Below are positions 25,779-37,148 of a stretch of DNA of 64,000 nucleotides, piece after piece (within the stretch, counting starts at the first letter, position 1; every line of letters starts with the position of its first letter). A program made the translations under genes and the position numbers. The stretch lies in NCBI GenBank assembly GCA_021604665.1, contig BQJK01000001.1, positions 496,001 through 560,000 of the forward strand, in the 5' to 3' direction. The notes under the pieces were generated by a model. That model searched no databases. It had not been told where the DNA came from and was given only the letters and a program-made list of their open reading frames with translations. Source of the DNA: Rhodomicrobium sp. (GTDB lineage Bacteria; Pseudomonadota; Alphaproteobacteria; Rhizobiales; HXMU1428-3).

Positions 25779-25888
25779 CTTTATTCAGGTTTCTATACCT
25801 GGTTCACTTTATTCCCTCGTCACATCCCCTCATCCGCTAGATCAGAATGGCAATTGACAGAGCGCTATGCCGGTTTCATCCTGTCATT

Positions 25889-26332
25889 ATGAAAAGTACA
25901 AAGCTGTATAAATCAAATAAACGATGGCCAGCCTCATTATTTGCAGCCTTGCCAATCCCGCATCTGCTGTTATTGCCCGCACTCCTGCTTATAATATTAA
26001 TTGCCATAACACCCTGGCAACAAAGCTTAGCCGGAAGTAAGGCCCATCCGCTCCCCCATAATAAGCACTGCACCGCCGTGGTCGCCGTGAAGTATAATAA
26101 GGTCTTCATGTCGGAGCCCTGGATAGCGACAGCCAAATTGGAAGCCCGGAGCAAATGGCGTGATAAGGTTCGGGAAAGAGATGGCAGTCTTTACGCTGAA
26201 TATCATGACGCTGCAGAAAAAAAATCTCACTGTCGGCGCATCGGCTTCGGTAATGACCCGGAAGGCAATATCGGTACCTATGTCGCGTGTGAAATTTCAG
26301 CGCGCCCTTGTGCGGTGCTGGTTAAACGCTAA
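25889..26332 (+). CDS. Hypothetical membrane-anchored/secreted protein
   Basis: N-terminal hydrophobic segment, conserved-looking Cys residues; ORF 25847-26332. Confidence 0.45.
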   Translation: MKSTKLYKSNKRWPASLFAALPIPHLLLLPALLLIILIAITPWQQSLAGSKAHPLPHNKHCTAVVAVKYNKVFMSEPWIATAKLEARSKWRDKVRERDGSLYAEYHDAAEKKSHCRRIGFGNDPEGNIGTYVACEISARPCAVLVKR

Positions 26333-26710
26333 GATATAGGATTATAGATGGGAACTAAGCGCGTGGAAACACAGCGCCAATTGTAACTGATCACTTGGGT
26401 TTGTAAAAACAGTGACAAAAAATTCCACACGGCCCGCCCGACTCGGTTATCAATACCCCACGCAAATGAGAAACTTGGGGGAAGAGCGTGCTGCGCTCTT
26501 TCGTCACTTGTTGTATGTGGTACTTTTCGGCATAGTCTGCGCAAATTGACAACAGGATGACAATCCGACCAGGCAGTTGCTTCAGAGCGGTTGATAAAAC
26601 CGACTAAATAACAAAGAAAACGACCCGCTTCGCTAATTTTGGGGGGTGCATTCGCACCGAATTAGTCTTAAGGTCAGCATCAACTGGGCGGAATAAACTG
26701 GGGCGAGACA

Positions 26711-27076
26711 ATGGAAAATGTAGCGGCACAATATTTGCCAATCGCTATTTTTGTTGGCATTGCAGCTGCCATATCTATGGCGCTCATGCTGGCGCCATTC
26801 CTTCTGGCTTACAAACAGCCAGATCAAGAAAAACTATCACCATATGAGTGTGGCTTCGAACCATTCGATGATGCCAGGATGAAATTCGACGTCCGCTTCT
26901 ATCTGGTTGCCATGCTCTTCATCATCTTCGACCTGGAGGCAATCTTTCTGTTTCCATGGGCGCTTACCTTCAGTGAAATTGGCGACCTTGGCTTCTGGGC
27001 GATGATGATCTTTCTGGCTGAACTGACAATCGGGCTGATATACGCCTGGAAAAAGGGAGCCTTGGAGTGGGATTAA
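26711..27076 (+). CDS. nuoA: NADH-quinone oxidoreductase subunit A
   Basis: [42 protein letters not shown]. Confidence 0.97.
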   Translation: MENVAAQYLPIAIFVGIAAAISMALMLAPFLLAYKQPDQEKLSPYECGFEPFDDARMKFDVRFYLVAMLFIIFDLEAIFLFPWALTFSEIGDLGFWAMMIFLAELTIGLIYAWKKGALEWD

Positions 27077-27095
27077 ACCCTTCAGGAATGATCAT

Positions 27096-27692
27096 ATGAC
27101 ATTAGTTGGTAAGCCCCCCTACAACAGCAATATGCTTTTCGCCCCGCAGGCCGATTATGGCCGCCCGGCAAAATATGCAGACCAGCCCGCAACGATTGAT
27201 GACCCTTATTTCAATGACCTTTCAGGCCAGCTAACTGATAAAGGCTTCGTTGTTGCAGCTTATGATGACCTCATCAACTGGGCCCGCACCGGCTCTCTTA
27301 TGTGGATGACCTTTGGCCTTGCCTGCTGCGCTGTTGAGATGATGCAGGCCTCAATGCCGCGTTATGATGTTGAGCGCTTTGGCTTTGCCCCGCGGGCCAG
27401 CCCGCGCCAGTCAGATGTAATCATCGTTGCCGGTACACTAACCAACAAAATGGCCCCAGCCATTCGCAAGGTCTATGACCAAATGCCAGAGCCTCGCTAT
27501 GTCATTTCAATGGGCAGCTGCGCTAATGGCGGCGGTTACTACCACTATTCTTATTCTGTCGTGCGCGGTTGTGACCGCGTGTTGCCGGTAGATGTGTATG
27601 TGCCAGGCTGCCCCCCAACGGCAGAGGCGCTGGTTTACGGTATTTTGCTATTGCAAAAGAAAATCCGCCGCACCGGCACCATAGAGCGCTAG
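27096..27692 (+). CDS. nuoB: NADH-quinone oxidoreductase subunit B
   Basis: [25 protein letters not shown]...[36 protein letters not shown]. Confidence 0.98.
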   Translation: MTLVGKPPYNSNMLFAPQADYGRPAKYADQPATIDDPYFNDLSGQLTDKGFVVAAYDDLINWARTGSLMWMTFGLACCAVEMMQASMPRYDVERFGFAPRASPRQSDVIIVAGTLTNKMAPAIRKVYDQMPEPRYVISMGSCANGGGYYHYSYSVVRGCDRVLPVDVYVPGCPPTAEALVYGILLLQKKIRRTGTIER

Positions 27693-27709
27693 CGCATTCA
27701 AGGGAGATA

Positions 27710-28420
27710 ATGTTGCAAAGCGGACTAGACGAACTCGCAGACTTCATTGGTGCAGAGCTGAAAGGCTCTGTCACAGCCACCAGCGTCGAACATGATGAGC
27801 TAACCCTCACTGTTCTGCGTGAGGATATCCTGACAGTGCTGAAATTCCTTCGGGATGATCCGCGCTGCAAATTCACCTGCTTTATTGACATTTGCGGGGT
27901 GGATTACCCGGCCCGCGATAATCGCTTCGATGTTGTCTATCATCTATTGAGCCTCACACAGAACAACCGCATTCGCCTGCGTCTCGAAACAGATGAAAAC
28001 ACGCCAGTGCCAAGCGCTGTCGGCATTTTCCCCGGCGCGCTCTGGTTTGAGCGCGAAGCTTACGACATGTATGGTATCGCCTTTAGCGGCCACCCGGATC
28101 TGCGCCGTTTGTTGACCGATTATGGCTTCCAGGGTCACCCTCTGCGCAAAGATTTCCCGACCACCGGCTATGTTGAGGTGCGCTATGACGACACCAAAAA
28201 ACGCGTGGTTTACGAACCTGTAAAACTGGCGCAGGAAATGCGCAGCTTTGAATTTCAAAGCCCCTGGGAGGGTACAGAATATCTCCTCCCCGGTGATGAA
28301 AAAGCAGGGGCAGCAGATGAAAAGCCAGCCGGGAACAAAGCTGATGCGGAAAAGTCAGGAAAAGACAAACCTGCAAGCAATAAGACCGGCAGTGATAAAG
28401 CGGCTGAAGGAAAAGAATGA
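27710..28420 (+). CDS. nuoC: NADH-quinone oxidoreductase subunit C (Lys/Ala/Asp-rich tail)
   Basis: [55 protein letters not shown]. Confidence 0.97.
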   Translation: MLQSGLDELADFIGAELKGSVTATSVEHDELTLTVLREDILTVLKFLRDDPRCKFTCFIDICGVDYPARDNRFDVVYHLLSLTQNNRIRLRLETDENTPVPSAVGIFPGALWFEREAYDMYGIAFSGHPDLRRLLTDYGFQGHPLRKDFPTTGYVEVRYDDTKKRVVYEPVKLAQEMRSFEFQSPWEGTEYLLPGDEKAGAADEKPAGNKADAEKSGKDKPASNKTGSDKAAEGKE

Positions 28421-29604
28421 TGGCGGAAACATCTTTAAGAAATTTCAGCATCAACTTCGGCCCGCAGCATCCAGCAGCCCACGGCGTTTTGCGCCTTGTT
28501 CTGGAGCTTGACGGCGAAATCGTCGAGCGGGTGGACCCACATATCGGTCTTCTCCATCGCGGCACAGAAAAGCTTATTGAAACAAAAACATACGCGCAGG
28601 CCGTGCCATATTTTGACCGCCTCGATTACGTTGCTCCTATGAATCAGGAGCATGCCTTTTGCATGGCAGCAGAAAAACTCCTGAAAATTGAAGTGCCACG
28701 CCGCGGTCAGATCATCCGCGTGCTTTATTCTGAAATTGGCCGTCTATTATCGCATCTCTTGAATGTCACAACCCAGGCGATGGATGTTGGCGCACTAACC
28801 CCGCCGCTATGGGGTTTTGAAGAGCGCGAAAAGCTGATGATCTTTTATGAGCGCGCTTCCGGCTCCAGAATGCACGCCGCTTATTTCCGTGTCGGCGGCG
28901 TCCATCAGGACCTGCCACCAGAGCTGGTGCAGGACATCTATAATTTCTGCGATCCGTTCCTGAAGGTTTGCGACGATATTGAAGGTCTTTTGACCAATAA
29001 CCGCATCTTCAAGCAACGCAATGTAGATATCGGTGTCTTGACCCTGGATGAATGCCTGGCTTGGGGGTTCTCGGGCGTGATGGTGCGCGGCTCCGGCGCT
29101 GCCTGGGATCTGAGAAAATCACAGCCTTACGAAATCTATGATGAGCTGGATTTTGATATCCCCATTGGCAAGAATGGTGACTGTTATGACCGCTATCTCA
29201 TCCGTATGGAAGAGATGCGCCAGTCCACCAGCTTAATGAAGCAGTGCTGTGAGCTATTGGGCGCGGCAGACGGCCCCGTAGTTGTTGATGATCACAAGAT
29301 AAGCCCACCGCGCCGCGCAGATATGAAAGAATCCATGGAAGCGCTAATCCACCACTTCAAACTCTATACTGAAGGGGTGCGTGTACCAGAAGGTCAGGTT
29401 TACACCTGTGTTGAAGCGCCAAAAGGTGAGTTTGGTGTGTTTCTGGTGTCAGATGGCGGCAACAAACCCTATCGCTGCAAAATCCGCGCGCCCGGGTTTG
29501 CCCATCTCTCCGCTATGGATTTTATAAATCGCGGCCATATGCTGGCAGACGTATCTGCCATTCTCGGCTCACTTGACATCGTATTTGGTGAGGTTGACAG
29601 ATGA
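28417..29604 (+). CDS. nuoD: NADH-quinone oxidoreductase subunit D
   Basis: [43 protein letters not shown]. Confidence 0.98.
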   Translation: MMAETSLRNFSINFGPQHPAAHGVLRLVLELDGEIVERVDPHIGLLHRGTEKLIETKTYAQAVPYFDRLDYVAPMNQEHAFCMAAEKLLKIEVPRRGQIIRVLYSEIGRLLSHLLNVTTQAMDVGALTPPLWGFEEREKLMIFYERASGSRMHAAYFRVGGVHQDLPPELVQDIYNFCDPFLKVCDDIEGLLTNNRIFKQRNVDIGVLTLDECLAWGFSGVMVRGSGAAWDLRKSQPYEIYDELDFDIPIGKNGDCYDRYLIRMEEMRQSTSLMKQCCELLGAADGPVVVDDHKISPPRRADMKESMEALIHHFKLYTEGVRVPEGQVYTCVEAPKGEFGVFLVSDGGNKPYRCKIRAPGFAHLSAMDFINRGHMLADVSAILGSLDIVFGEVDR

Positions 29605-30788
29605 GTGTAAGACGTATCGCCGAAACCCAGCCTGAAAGCTTTGAATTCACACCAGATAATCTGGAGTGGGCAGAAGAGCTGATTGCAAAATACCCAGCTG
29701 GCAAAGAGCGCTCAGCGGTCATACCGCTATTATGGCGCGCCCAGGAACAGAATGACGGCTGGACCTCAGAACCCGCCATGCGCCTCGTCGCTGATATGCT
29801 CGGCATGGCCTATATTCGTGTCTATGAGGTCGCCACATTCTACACAATGTTTCAGCTATCACCTGTCGGCAAAAAAGCGCATGTGCAAGTTTGCGGCACC
29901 ACCCCTTGCATGCTGCGCGGCTCAAAGCAGCTGATAGAGATTTGCAAAAAACGCATTAACAAAGACCCGCACAAACTGTCAGAAGATGGCAACTTCTCTT
30001 GGGAAGAGGTTGAATGCCTTGGCGCCTGCGTCAATGCCCCGATGATCCAGATATTCAAAGACACTTATGAAGATCTCGATGAAGACAGCCTTGTAAAACT
30101 ACTCGACGCATTTGCAAAAGGCGAGAAGCCAAAACCAGGCCCGCAAATCAGCCGTGATCTCTCCTGTCCTGAGGGTGGTTTAACCAGCCTGATCGATGTG
30201 CCGGCATATGTACCGTTAAATCTTAAATCGTCTGAAACCACCTCAGAAGATACAAATACAGAGGCTGATATCGGCCAGGCAGCAGCGACCAAATTAATGG
30301 AAGCAAAGCCCGTAATTGATCTTGAAAAAGATGAGCCCAGCGAGCCTCAAGCGCCTTTGAGTGATGTTGATAAGGCCGAGGCTGAAAGAATGCCGGAAGA
30401 TGAAATCGTTACCAACGGCGCGCCAGCAGAGACTGAAGCAAAAGCTGGAGAAAAATCAACGCCTTCAATAGATGATGACGCCCGCCCGGACAGCCTTGAA
30501 AATCCGCGCGATGGCGAAGCGGATGATCTAAAGAAAATCAAAGGCGTTGGCCCCAAAGTGGAGGCAACACTCAATAGCCTCGGTATTTATCACTTTGAAC
30601 AGATCGCCGCCTGGTCAGCTGAAAATGTCGAATGGGTAGATGCTTTCCTTGCCTTCAGAGGGCGCATTGGCCGTGAAGATTGGATCAATCAAGCGGATAT
30701 CCTCTCACAAGGTTTCGAGACAGAATTTTCAAAGCGCGCCAAATATAATGAAAAGCCGTCTAATAAACCGGCTGAGGGAGATGAGTGA
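29601..30788 (+). CDS. nuoE: NADH-quinone oxidoreductase subunit E with C-terminal helix-hairpin-helix extension
   Basis: 2Fe-2S thioredoxin-like domain ([12 protein letters not shown]...[11 protein letters not shown]) plus [32 protein letters not shown]. Confidence 0.96.
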   Translation: MSVRRIAETQPESFEFTPDNLEWAEELIAKYPAGKERSAVIPLLWRAQEQNDGWTSEPAMRLVADMLGMAYIRVYEVATFYTMFQLSPVGKKAHVQVCGTTPCMLRGSKQLIEICKKRINKDPHKLSEDGNFSWEEVECLGACVNAPMIQIFKDTYEDLDEDSLVKLLDAFAKGEKPKPGPQISRDLSCPEGGLTSLIDVPAYVPLNLKSSETTSEDTNTEADIGQAAATKLMEAKPVIDLEKDEPSEPQAPLSDVDKAEAERMPEDEIVTNGAPAETEAKAGEKSTPSIDDDARPDSLENPRDGEADDLKKIKGVGPKVEATLNSLGIYHFEQIAAWSAENVEWVDAFLAFRGRIGREDWINQADILSQGFETEFSKRAKYNEKPSNKPAEGDE

Positions 30789-32098
30789 TGCTGCAAGATA
30801 AAGACCGCATTTTCACAAATCTTTATGGTCTGCAGGATGTTAGCCTGGAGGGCGCGCAAAAGCGGGGCTCCTGGGATAGCACCAAATATTTCATCGATCA
30901 GGGCCGTGACTGGGTAATAGATGAGGTAAAAGCTTCAGGCCTTCGCGGGCGTGGTGGCGCCGGATTCCCAACGGGTCTAAAATGGTCCTTCATGCCAAAA
31001 GAATCAGATGGCCGCCCTCATTACCTCGTTATCAATGCTGACGAATCTGAGCCCGGCACCTGTAAAGACCGCGATATTCTCCGCAATGATCCACACCATC
31101 TGGTTGAAGGGGCGTTGATGGCAGCCTTCGCCATGGCGGCTCACACTTGTTATATCTATGTGCGCGGTGAATTTATCCGCGAGCGTGAAGCCCTGCAACG
31201 CGCCATTGATGAAGCCTATAAAGCCCGCCTTATCGGCAAAGATAACATCCATGGATGGGACTTTGATTGCTACGTCCACCATGGTGCCGGCGCGTATATT
31301 TGCGGTGAAGAAACCGCGCTGATTGAAAGCATCGAGGGTAAAAAGGGCCAACCACGGCTTAAGCCACCATTCCCTGCGAATGTTGGGCTATATGGCGCGC
31401 CCACCACGGTCAACAATGTTGAATCTATCGCCGTTGTGCCAACCATTCTTCGCCGCGGCGCTGGCTGGTTTGGTGGCCTGGGAAAACCAAATAATACCGG
31501 TACCAAGCTGTTCTGTATCTCCGGCCACGTAGAAACCCCCTGCACAGTTGAAGAAGAGATGGGCATTCCCTTCAAAGAATTGATCGACAAACATTGCGGC
31601 GGTGTGCGCGGCGGCTGGGATAATCTCCTCGCGGTCATCCCTGGCGGTTCTTCTGTTCCTTGCGTCCCTGCAAAAGAGATGATGGACGCCACCATGGATT
31701 TTGATTGCCTCTCTGGCCTGCAATCCGGCCTCGGAACAGCCGCGGTAATCGTCATGGATAAATCAACAGACATGATCGCCGCCATTGCCCGCCTGGCTTA
31801 CTTTTATAAGCATGAGAGCTGCGGCCAATGCACCCCGTGCCGTGAAGGCACCGGCTGGATGTGGCGCGTCCTGGAGCGCATGGTCAAAGGCCAGGCGACC
31901 AAAAGAGAAATCGACATGCTGTTTGATGTTTCCAAACAGGTGGAAGGCCACACAATTTGCGCTCTTGGTGATGCAGCGGCCTGGCCTGTACAAGGGCTCA
32001 TCCGCCATTTCCGCCATGTCATCGAAGAACGTATTGACCAATATGCCGCCAACCCGGATACGGATGGCGCAATTGGTGAACCGGTTGCAGCAGAATGA
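30785..32098 (+). CDS. nuoF: NADH-quinone oxidoreductase subunit F
   Basis: [33 protein letters not shown]. Confidence 0.98.
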   Translation: MMLQDKDRIFTNLYGLQDVSLEGAQKRGSWDSTKYFIDQGRDWVIDEVKASGLRGRGGAGFPTGLKWSFMPKESDGRPHYLVINADESEPGTCKDRDILRNDPHHLVEGALMAAFAMAAHTCYIYVRGEFIREREALQRAIDEAYKARLIGKDNIHGWDFDCYVHHGAGAYICGEETALIESIEGKKGQPRLKPPFPANVGLYGAPTTVNNVESIAVVPTILRRGAGWFGGLGKPNNTGTKLFCISGHVETPCTVEEEMGIPFKELIDKHCGGVRGGWDNLLAVIPGGSSVPCVPAKEMMDATMDFDCLSGLQSGLGTAAVIVMDKSTDMIAAIARLAYFYKHESCGQCTPCREGTGWMWRVLERMVKGQATKREIDMLFDVSKQVEGHTICALGDAAAWPVQGLIRHFRHVIEERIDQYAANPDTDGAIGEPVAAE

Positions 32099-32192
32099 AA
32101 ATGAGTGCTGTGTCGCTTTTCTAGCTGGCATAACACAAGGGGCAGATGCCCGATCTTATATTTGAATTGAAGAGAAAAAAGGCACGCAGCTA

Positions 32193-34307
32193 ATGCCAAA
32201 GCTCAACATAAATGGAACGGAAATAGAGGTCGAAAACGGCACAACGGTGCTGCAGGCCTGCGAAGCTGCTGGCTTCGAAATCCCCCGTTTCTGCTATCAT
32301 GAGAGATTGTCAATCGCCGGCAATTGCCGCATGTGTTTGGTTGAAGTCAAAGGCATGCCAAAGCCCATTGCTTCCTGCGCCATGAACGTGAATGACTTAC
32401 GCCCCGGGCCAAACGGCGAACCACCCGAAATTCTAACGGTGACCCAGCCCGTGAAAAAAGCCCGCGAAGGCGTCATGGAATTTCTCCTCATCAATCATCC
32501 TCTCGATTGCCCAATCTGCGATCAGGGCGGTGAATGTGATTTGCAGGATCAGGCCATGGCCTATGGCGGCGATAGCAGCCGATATGATGAGAATAAACGC
32601 GCCGTTGAAGATAAGAATATCGGCCCGCTTATCAAAACTGAGATGACACGCTGCATCCATTGCACCCGCTGCGTCCGCTTTATGACTGAAATCGCCGGCG
32701 TTGAAGAATTAGGCCTCATCGGCCGGGGGGAAGATGCCGAGATCACAACCTATCTTGAGCGCGGCATAACCTCTGAGCTTTCCGGCAATGTTATTGACCT
32801 TTGCCCTGTCGGCGCATTGACCTCAAAACCCTTCGCCTTCACAGCCCGCCCGTGGGAGCTGATTAAAACTGAAAGCGTTGATGTGATGGACGCCGTTGGC
32901 TCCAACATCCGCGTTGATAGCCGCTCAAGCGAAGTTATGCGCATCATGCCGCGCAATAATGACCTGGTGAATGAAGAGTGGATCTCTGATAAATCCCGCT
33001 TCATCTGGGATGGGCTGCGCAGCCGCCGGCTCGACCGCCCCTATATCCGCGAAGATGACAAGCTACGTGAAGCAAGCTGGGAAGAAGCGCTCACATTAAT
33101 AGCCAGCACAATCTCCTCAGTCGTGCCGCGTAAGGCCGCCATGCTGGTTGGTGATCTCGCCACAGCTGAAGAAATTTACGCGCTAAAACGCCTGGCCGAA
33201 GTGCTCAAATGGAAAAATATAGATTGCCGTCAGGATGGAACAATGCTGTCACCGGCACAAGGCCGCGGCACAACCCTGTTCAATTCCACCATAGAGGGCA
33301 TCGACGAAGCAGATGCCATCCTCCTCATCGGCGCCAACCCGCGCCTTGAAGCACCAGTGTTAAATGCCCGCATCCGTGGCCATTGGGCATTAGGTCATGT
33401 GGCGGTCGGCGTCATTGGCGCCAATGAAGACCTCACCTATGGCACTCATTACATTGGGGCCAGCCCATCAGATCTTTCTAAGCTGGATGATGGCAGCGGC
33501 GACACAGCTGAATTTGCAGAAATACTCCGTAATGCAGAGCGTCCAATGATCATCATTGGCAGCGCGGCCTTAAAAGGGCCAGAGGCGCAAAACAACCTCA
33601 TTGCAGCCGCCAGATTGGCCAAAGGCTTCAATGCCATTCGCCCGGACTGGAACGGCTTTAACATCCTCCACACTGCAGCCAGCCGTGTTGCTGGATTAGA
33701 GCTTAACTTCCTCCCAGCAGAGGGCGGGTTGCCAACAAACGAAATTCTATCTCAGGCCAAAGCCAACCAGCTGGACTTTCTCTATCTGCTAGGCGCTGAC
33801 GAAATAGATACCAACCAGCTTGGCAATGCATTTGTGGTTTATCAGGGTAGCCATGGTGATAAAGGCGCCGCCGCGGCAGATGTTATCTTGCCGGGTTGCA
33901 CCTACACCGAGAAAAACGGCACCTATGTTAATCTGGAAGGCCGTGTCCAGCAGATCAACCGCGCCATCTTCCCGCCGAATGAGGCGAGAGAAGACTGGGC
34001 AATTATTCGCGCCCTCTCAGGGGCCATAGGCAAGCCGTTCGGCTTCTCAACCCTAACAGAATTACGCGCCCGCATGTATGAGGCCGTACCTCGGTTGGCT
34101 GGGGTTGATACTCTCGAACCAGCCAGCTATCAGGATATTGTATCTCTGGCAGACCAGAGCCTATCTAAATTATCAACAGACGCGCTCGCCCCCTCGGTTG
34201 AAGATTTCTATCTCACTAACCCGGTAGCCCGCGCCTCTAAAGTGATGAATGAAATGAGCGCCATTAAATACGGACAAACAGCAAAGGCGACAGGCACACA
34301 TGACTGA
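32193..34307 (+). CDS. nuoG: NADH-quinone oxidoreductase subunit G
   Basis: [52 protein letters not shown]. Confidence 0.97.
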   Translation: MPKLNINGTEIEVENGTTVLQACEAAGFEIPRFCYHERLSIAGNCRMCLVEVKGMPKPIASCAMNVNDLRPGPNGEPPEILTVTQPVKKAREGVMEFLLINHPLDCPICDQGGECDLQDQAMAYGGDSSRYDENKRAVEDKNIGPLIKTEMTRCIHCTRCVRFMTEIAGVEELGLIGRGEDAEITTYLERGITSELSGNVIDLCPVGALTSKPFAFTARPWELIKTESVDVMDAVGSNIRVDSRSSEVMRIMPRNNDLVNEEWISDKSRFIWDGLRSRRLDRPYIREDDKLREASWEEALTLIASTISSVVPRKAAMLVGDLATAEEIYALKRLAEVLKWKNIDCRQDGTMLSPAQGRGTTLFNSTIEGIDEADAILLIGANPRLEAPVLNARIRGHWALGHVAVGVIGANEDLTYGTHYIGASPSDLSKLDDGSGDTAEFAEILRNAERPMIIIGSAALKGPEAQNNLIAAARLAKGFNAIRPDWNGFNILHTAASRVAGLELNFLPAEGGLPTNEILSQAKANQLDFLYLLGADEIDTNQLGNAFVVYQGSHGDKGAAAADVILPGCTYTEKNGTYVNLEGRVQQINRAIFPPNEAREDWAIIRALSGAIGKPFGFSTLTELRARMYEAVPRLAGVDTLEPASYQDIVSLADQSLSKLSTDALAPSVEDFYLTNPVARASKVMNEMSAIKYGQTAKATGTHD

Positions 34308-35337
34308 GCAATTCACAGCCTTTATGGCCGACTATGGCTGGCCATTTTTCTGGATCGCTTTGCACAGCCTCGCCCTCATGGTCGGTTTGCTGCTGCTAAT
34401 CGCCTATATTCTCTATGCAGACCGTAAAATCTGGGCGGCTGTTCAGCTGCGCAAAGGCCCCAATGTGGTCGGGGCTTTCGGCCTGCTGCAAAGCTTTGCG
34501 GATATGCTCAAATTTGTCTTTAAAGAGCCTATCATCCCCTCAAAATCGGACAAATTCGTCTTCCTGCTCGCTCCAATCGTGACAACTGTGCTTGCCCTTG
34601 CAGCCTGGGCCGTTGTCCCGCTTGATGAAGGCTGGGTGGTTGCTGACATCAATGTCGGTATTCTCTATATCCTCGCCATGTCATCACTTGGTGTTTACGG
34701 CATCATCATGGGGGGCTGGGCATCCAACTCAAAATACCCGTTCCTTGGCGCACTCCGCTCAGCGGCGCAAATGGTCTCTTATGAGGTTTCAATCGGTTTT
34801 GTCATCGTCACGGTGCTGTTGCTTGTTGGCTCATTGAACCTGACAGACATCGTCAACGCGCAAAAAGGCGATTATGGCTTGTTGAACTGGCATTGGTTGC
34901 CCTTATTCCCAATGTTCATTGTATTCTTCATCTCAGCTCTGGCTGAAACAAACCGCCCCCCCTTTGACCTGCCAGAAGCAGAATCAGAGCTGGTCGCCGG
35001 TTTCATGGTCGAATACTCCTCAACGCCCTACATGCTGTTCATGCTAGGTGAATATGTCGCCATCATGTTGATGTGCGCGCTCACGACCATTTTGTTCCTT
35101 GGTGGTTGGCTGCCTCCATTTGATGTGGCGCCATTCAACTGGCTGCCCGGCATCTTCTGGTTCACATTAAAAACCTGCGGCGTGTTTTTCATGTTTGCTA
35201 TGGTCAAATCAATCGTGCCCCGTTATCGCTATGACCAACTTATGCGTCTCGGCTGGAAAGTGTTTCTCCCGCTCTCCTTATTCATGGTGGTTGCTGTCGC
35301 CTCAGTGCTTCACTTCACCAAAGATCTGGGGGTTTAG
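34300..35337 (+). CDS. nuoH: NADH-quinone oxidoreductase subunit H
   Basis: [57 protein letters not shown]. Confidence 0.98.
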   Translation: MTEQFTAFMADYGWPFFWIALHSLALMVGLLLLIAYILYADRKIWAAVQLRKGPNVVGAFGLLQSFADMLKFVFKEPIIPSKSDKFVFLLAPIVTTVLALAAWAVVPLDEGWVVADINVGILYILAMSSLGVYGIIMGGWASNSKYPFLGALRSAAQMVSYEVSIGFVIVTVLLLVGSLNLTDIVNAQKGDYGLLNWHWLPLFPMFIVFFISALAETNRPPFDLPEAESELVAGFMVEYSSTPYMLFMLGEYVAIMLMCALTTILFLGGWLPPFDVAPFNWLPGIFWFTLKTCGVFFMFAMVKSIVPRYRYDQLMRLGWKVFLPLSLFMVVAVASVLHFTKDLGV

Positions 35338-35339
35338 GC

Positions 35340-35579
35340 ATGGATTACACATCACCGGCAATACTGGGTTTATATCTCGGGTTAGCAATCGGCTTGCTTG
35401 ATTATATCGTGCTCACAGTTATGGGCCAGATGATGGTGAAGCGCGGTATAGAAAAAAACGCAAAACCAGAAGAAATGCGCCAGGTCACAAGATTCATGCG
35501 CACACTGGCTTTGCTTTCATTAATTGCATTTCCCATCGTTGGCTATTTTGCCGGGCCTTATGTTTTCGGCACTGTCTAG
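35340..35579 (+). CDS. Small two-TM protein inserted between nuoH and nuoI
   Basis: 79 aa, hydrophobic; starts 2 nt after nuoH stop, followed by nuoI. Confidence 0.65.
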   Translation: MDYTSPAILGLYLGLAIGLLDYIVLTVMGQMMVKRGIEKNAKPEEMRQVTRFMRTLALLSLIAFPIVGYFAGPYVFGTV

Positions 35580-35600
35580 CTCAGCTGAGGAGGAGTTTTC

Positions 35601-36083
35601 ATGGTTCAGTTTATAAAATCGCTGTTTCTCTGGGAGTTTGTCTCAGCGTTTGGCTTGGGGATGAAATATTTCTTCAAACCAAAAGCGACAATCAACTACC
35701 CATTTGAGAAAGGCCCCTTAAGCCCGCGTTTCAGAGGCGAGCATGTGTTGCGCCGTTACCCAAATGGGGAAGAGCGCTGCATCGCCTGCAAGCTTTGCGA
35801 AGCCATTTGCCCAGCAGGCGCAATCACTATTGAAGCCGGTCCTCGCCGTAATGATGGCACCCGCCGCACCACCCGCTATGACATCGACATGGTCAAATGC
35901 ATCTATTGCGGCTTCTGTCAGGAAGCCTGCCCCGTGGACGCGGTTGTCGAAGGGCCAAATTTTGAATTCGCAACCGAAACCCGCGAAGAACTTTATTATA
36001 ACAAGGAACGGCTTTTGGCTAATGGCGACCGCTGGGAGCGTGAAATCGCCGAAAGTCTCCGCCAGGACGCTAAATATCGCTGA
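35601..36083 (+). CDS. nuoI: NADH-quinone oxidoreductase subunit I
   Basis: [16 protein letters not shown] and [24 protein letters not shown]. Confidence 0.98.
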   Translation: MVQFIKSLFLWEFVSAFGLGMKYFFKPKATINYPFEKGPLSPRFRGEHVLRRYPNGEERCIACKLCEAICPAGAITIEAGPRRNDGTRRTTRYDIDMVKCIYCGFCQEACPVDAVVEGPNFEFATETREELYYNKERLLANGDRWEREIAESLRQDAKYR

Positions 36084-36107
36084 TAAGAAGTACAAAGGCT
36101 AATTCAC

Positions 36108-36716
36108 ATGCTCACCGTTCTGTTCTTTTATCTTTTTGCCGGGCTGGCTGTTATCGCTGGTTTCATGGTTGTTGCGGCCAAAAACCCGGTCCATGCTGTG
36201 TTGTTTCTCATTCTGGCATTCTTCAATGTCGCTGGCCTGTTTCTGCTGCTTGGGGCAGAGTTCCTCGCGCTTACTTTGCTGATTGTTTATGTCGGCGCTG
36301 TCGCGGTTCTGTTCCTGTTTGTGGTGATGATGCTGGATGTAGACTTTGCTGAACTGAAATCAGGCTTTCTCAGCTACCTGCCTGTCGGCCTGCTGATTGG
36401 CGGCATATTGTTAGCAGAAATAATTATGGCCGCTGGCGCCTGGGTGCTTAACCCGGCTTTGTCAAAGCTTGAAAATGTCAACGCGACGCCAACCAACATT
36501 ACAAACACCGAAGCTTTTGGCCGCGTGCTCTATTCAGATCATATCTATTATTTCGAAGCAGCTGGCATTCTACTGTTGATCGCCATGGTTGGCGCTATTG
36601 TGCTCACCTTGCGGCAACGGGATGGCGTCAGGCGCCAGGATATCAGCGCACAGGTCGCACGCAGCCCGGAAGATTCGATCGAGATTAAAAAAGTTGAAAC
36701 CGGCCAGGGTATTTAG
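36108..36716 (+). CDS. nuoJ: NADH-quinone oxidoreductase subunit J
   Basis: KNPVHAVLFLILAFFNVAGLFLLLGAEFLALTLLIVYVGAVAVLFLFVVMML. Confidence 0.97.
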   Translation: MLTVLFFYLFAGLAVIAGFMVVAAKNPVHAVLFLILAFFNVAGLFLLLGAEFLALTLLIVYVGAVAVLFLFVVMMLDVDFAELKSGFLSYLPVGLLIGGILLAEIIMAAGAWVLNPALSKLENVNATPTNITNTEAFGRVLYSDHIYYFEAAGILLLIAMVGAIVLTLRQRDGVRRQDISAQVARSPEDSIEIKKVETGQGI

Positions 36717-36760
36717 CGATCTAGCCATATGGCAAACCCAAAATGGGTAAGCTGACCATT

Positions 36761-36798
36761 TTGTAACGCGTGATCAAAAGATCATAACGTCGTTACAA
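36761..36798 (+). promoter_or_regulatory. Inverted repeat/hairpin in nuoJ-nuoK gap
   Basis: TTGTAACG...TGATC-AAAA-GATCA...CGTTACAA. Confidence 0.5.
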
Positions 36799-36823
36799 GA
36801 CCGTAATTTTAAGGGGGGACCTT

Positions 36824-37144
36824 ATGGAAACCGGTATGACAATAGGACTGTCTCATTACCTGTCCGTCGGCGCGATTTTGTTCACGCTCGGGGTAATCGG
36901 CATCTTCCTGAACCGCAAGAATGTCATCATCATTCTAATGTCGATTGAGTTGATGCTGCTGGCAGTGAATATCAATCTTGTGGCGTTTTCTTCATTTCTC
37001 GGCAATCTCGAAGGCCAGATATTTGCCCTCATGATCCTGACCGTTGCCGCCGGTGAGGCGGCCATCGGTCTCGCCATTGTCGTAACCTACTTCCGTAACC
37101 GCGGCTCCATCGCGGTCGAAGACATCAACATGATGAAGGGCTAG
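36824..37144 (+). CDS. nuoK: NADH-quinone oxidoreductase subunit K
   Basis: [27 protein letters not shown]. Confidence 0.97.
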   Translation: METGMTIGLSHYLSVGAILFTLGVIGIFLNRKNVIIILMSIELMLLAVNINLVAFSSFLGNLEGQIFALMILTVAAGEAAIGLAIVVTYFRNRGSIAVEDINMMKG

Positions 37145-37148
37145 CTTT

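Noticed and set aside
25507-25857. 116-aa ORF
   Set aside because: Runs through the tRNA-Asp gene; spurious
31270-31785. 171-aa reverse ORF in nuoF
   Set aside because: Antisense shadow of a highly conserved CDS
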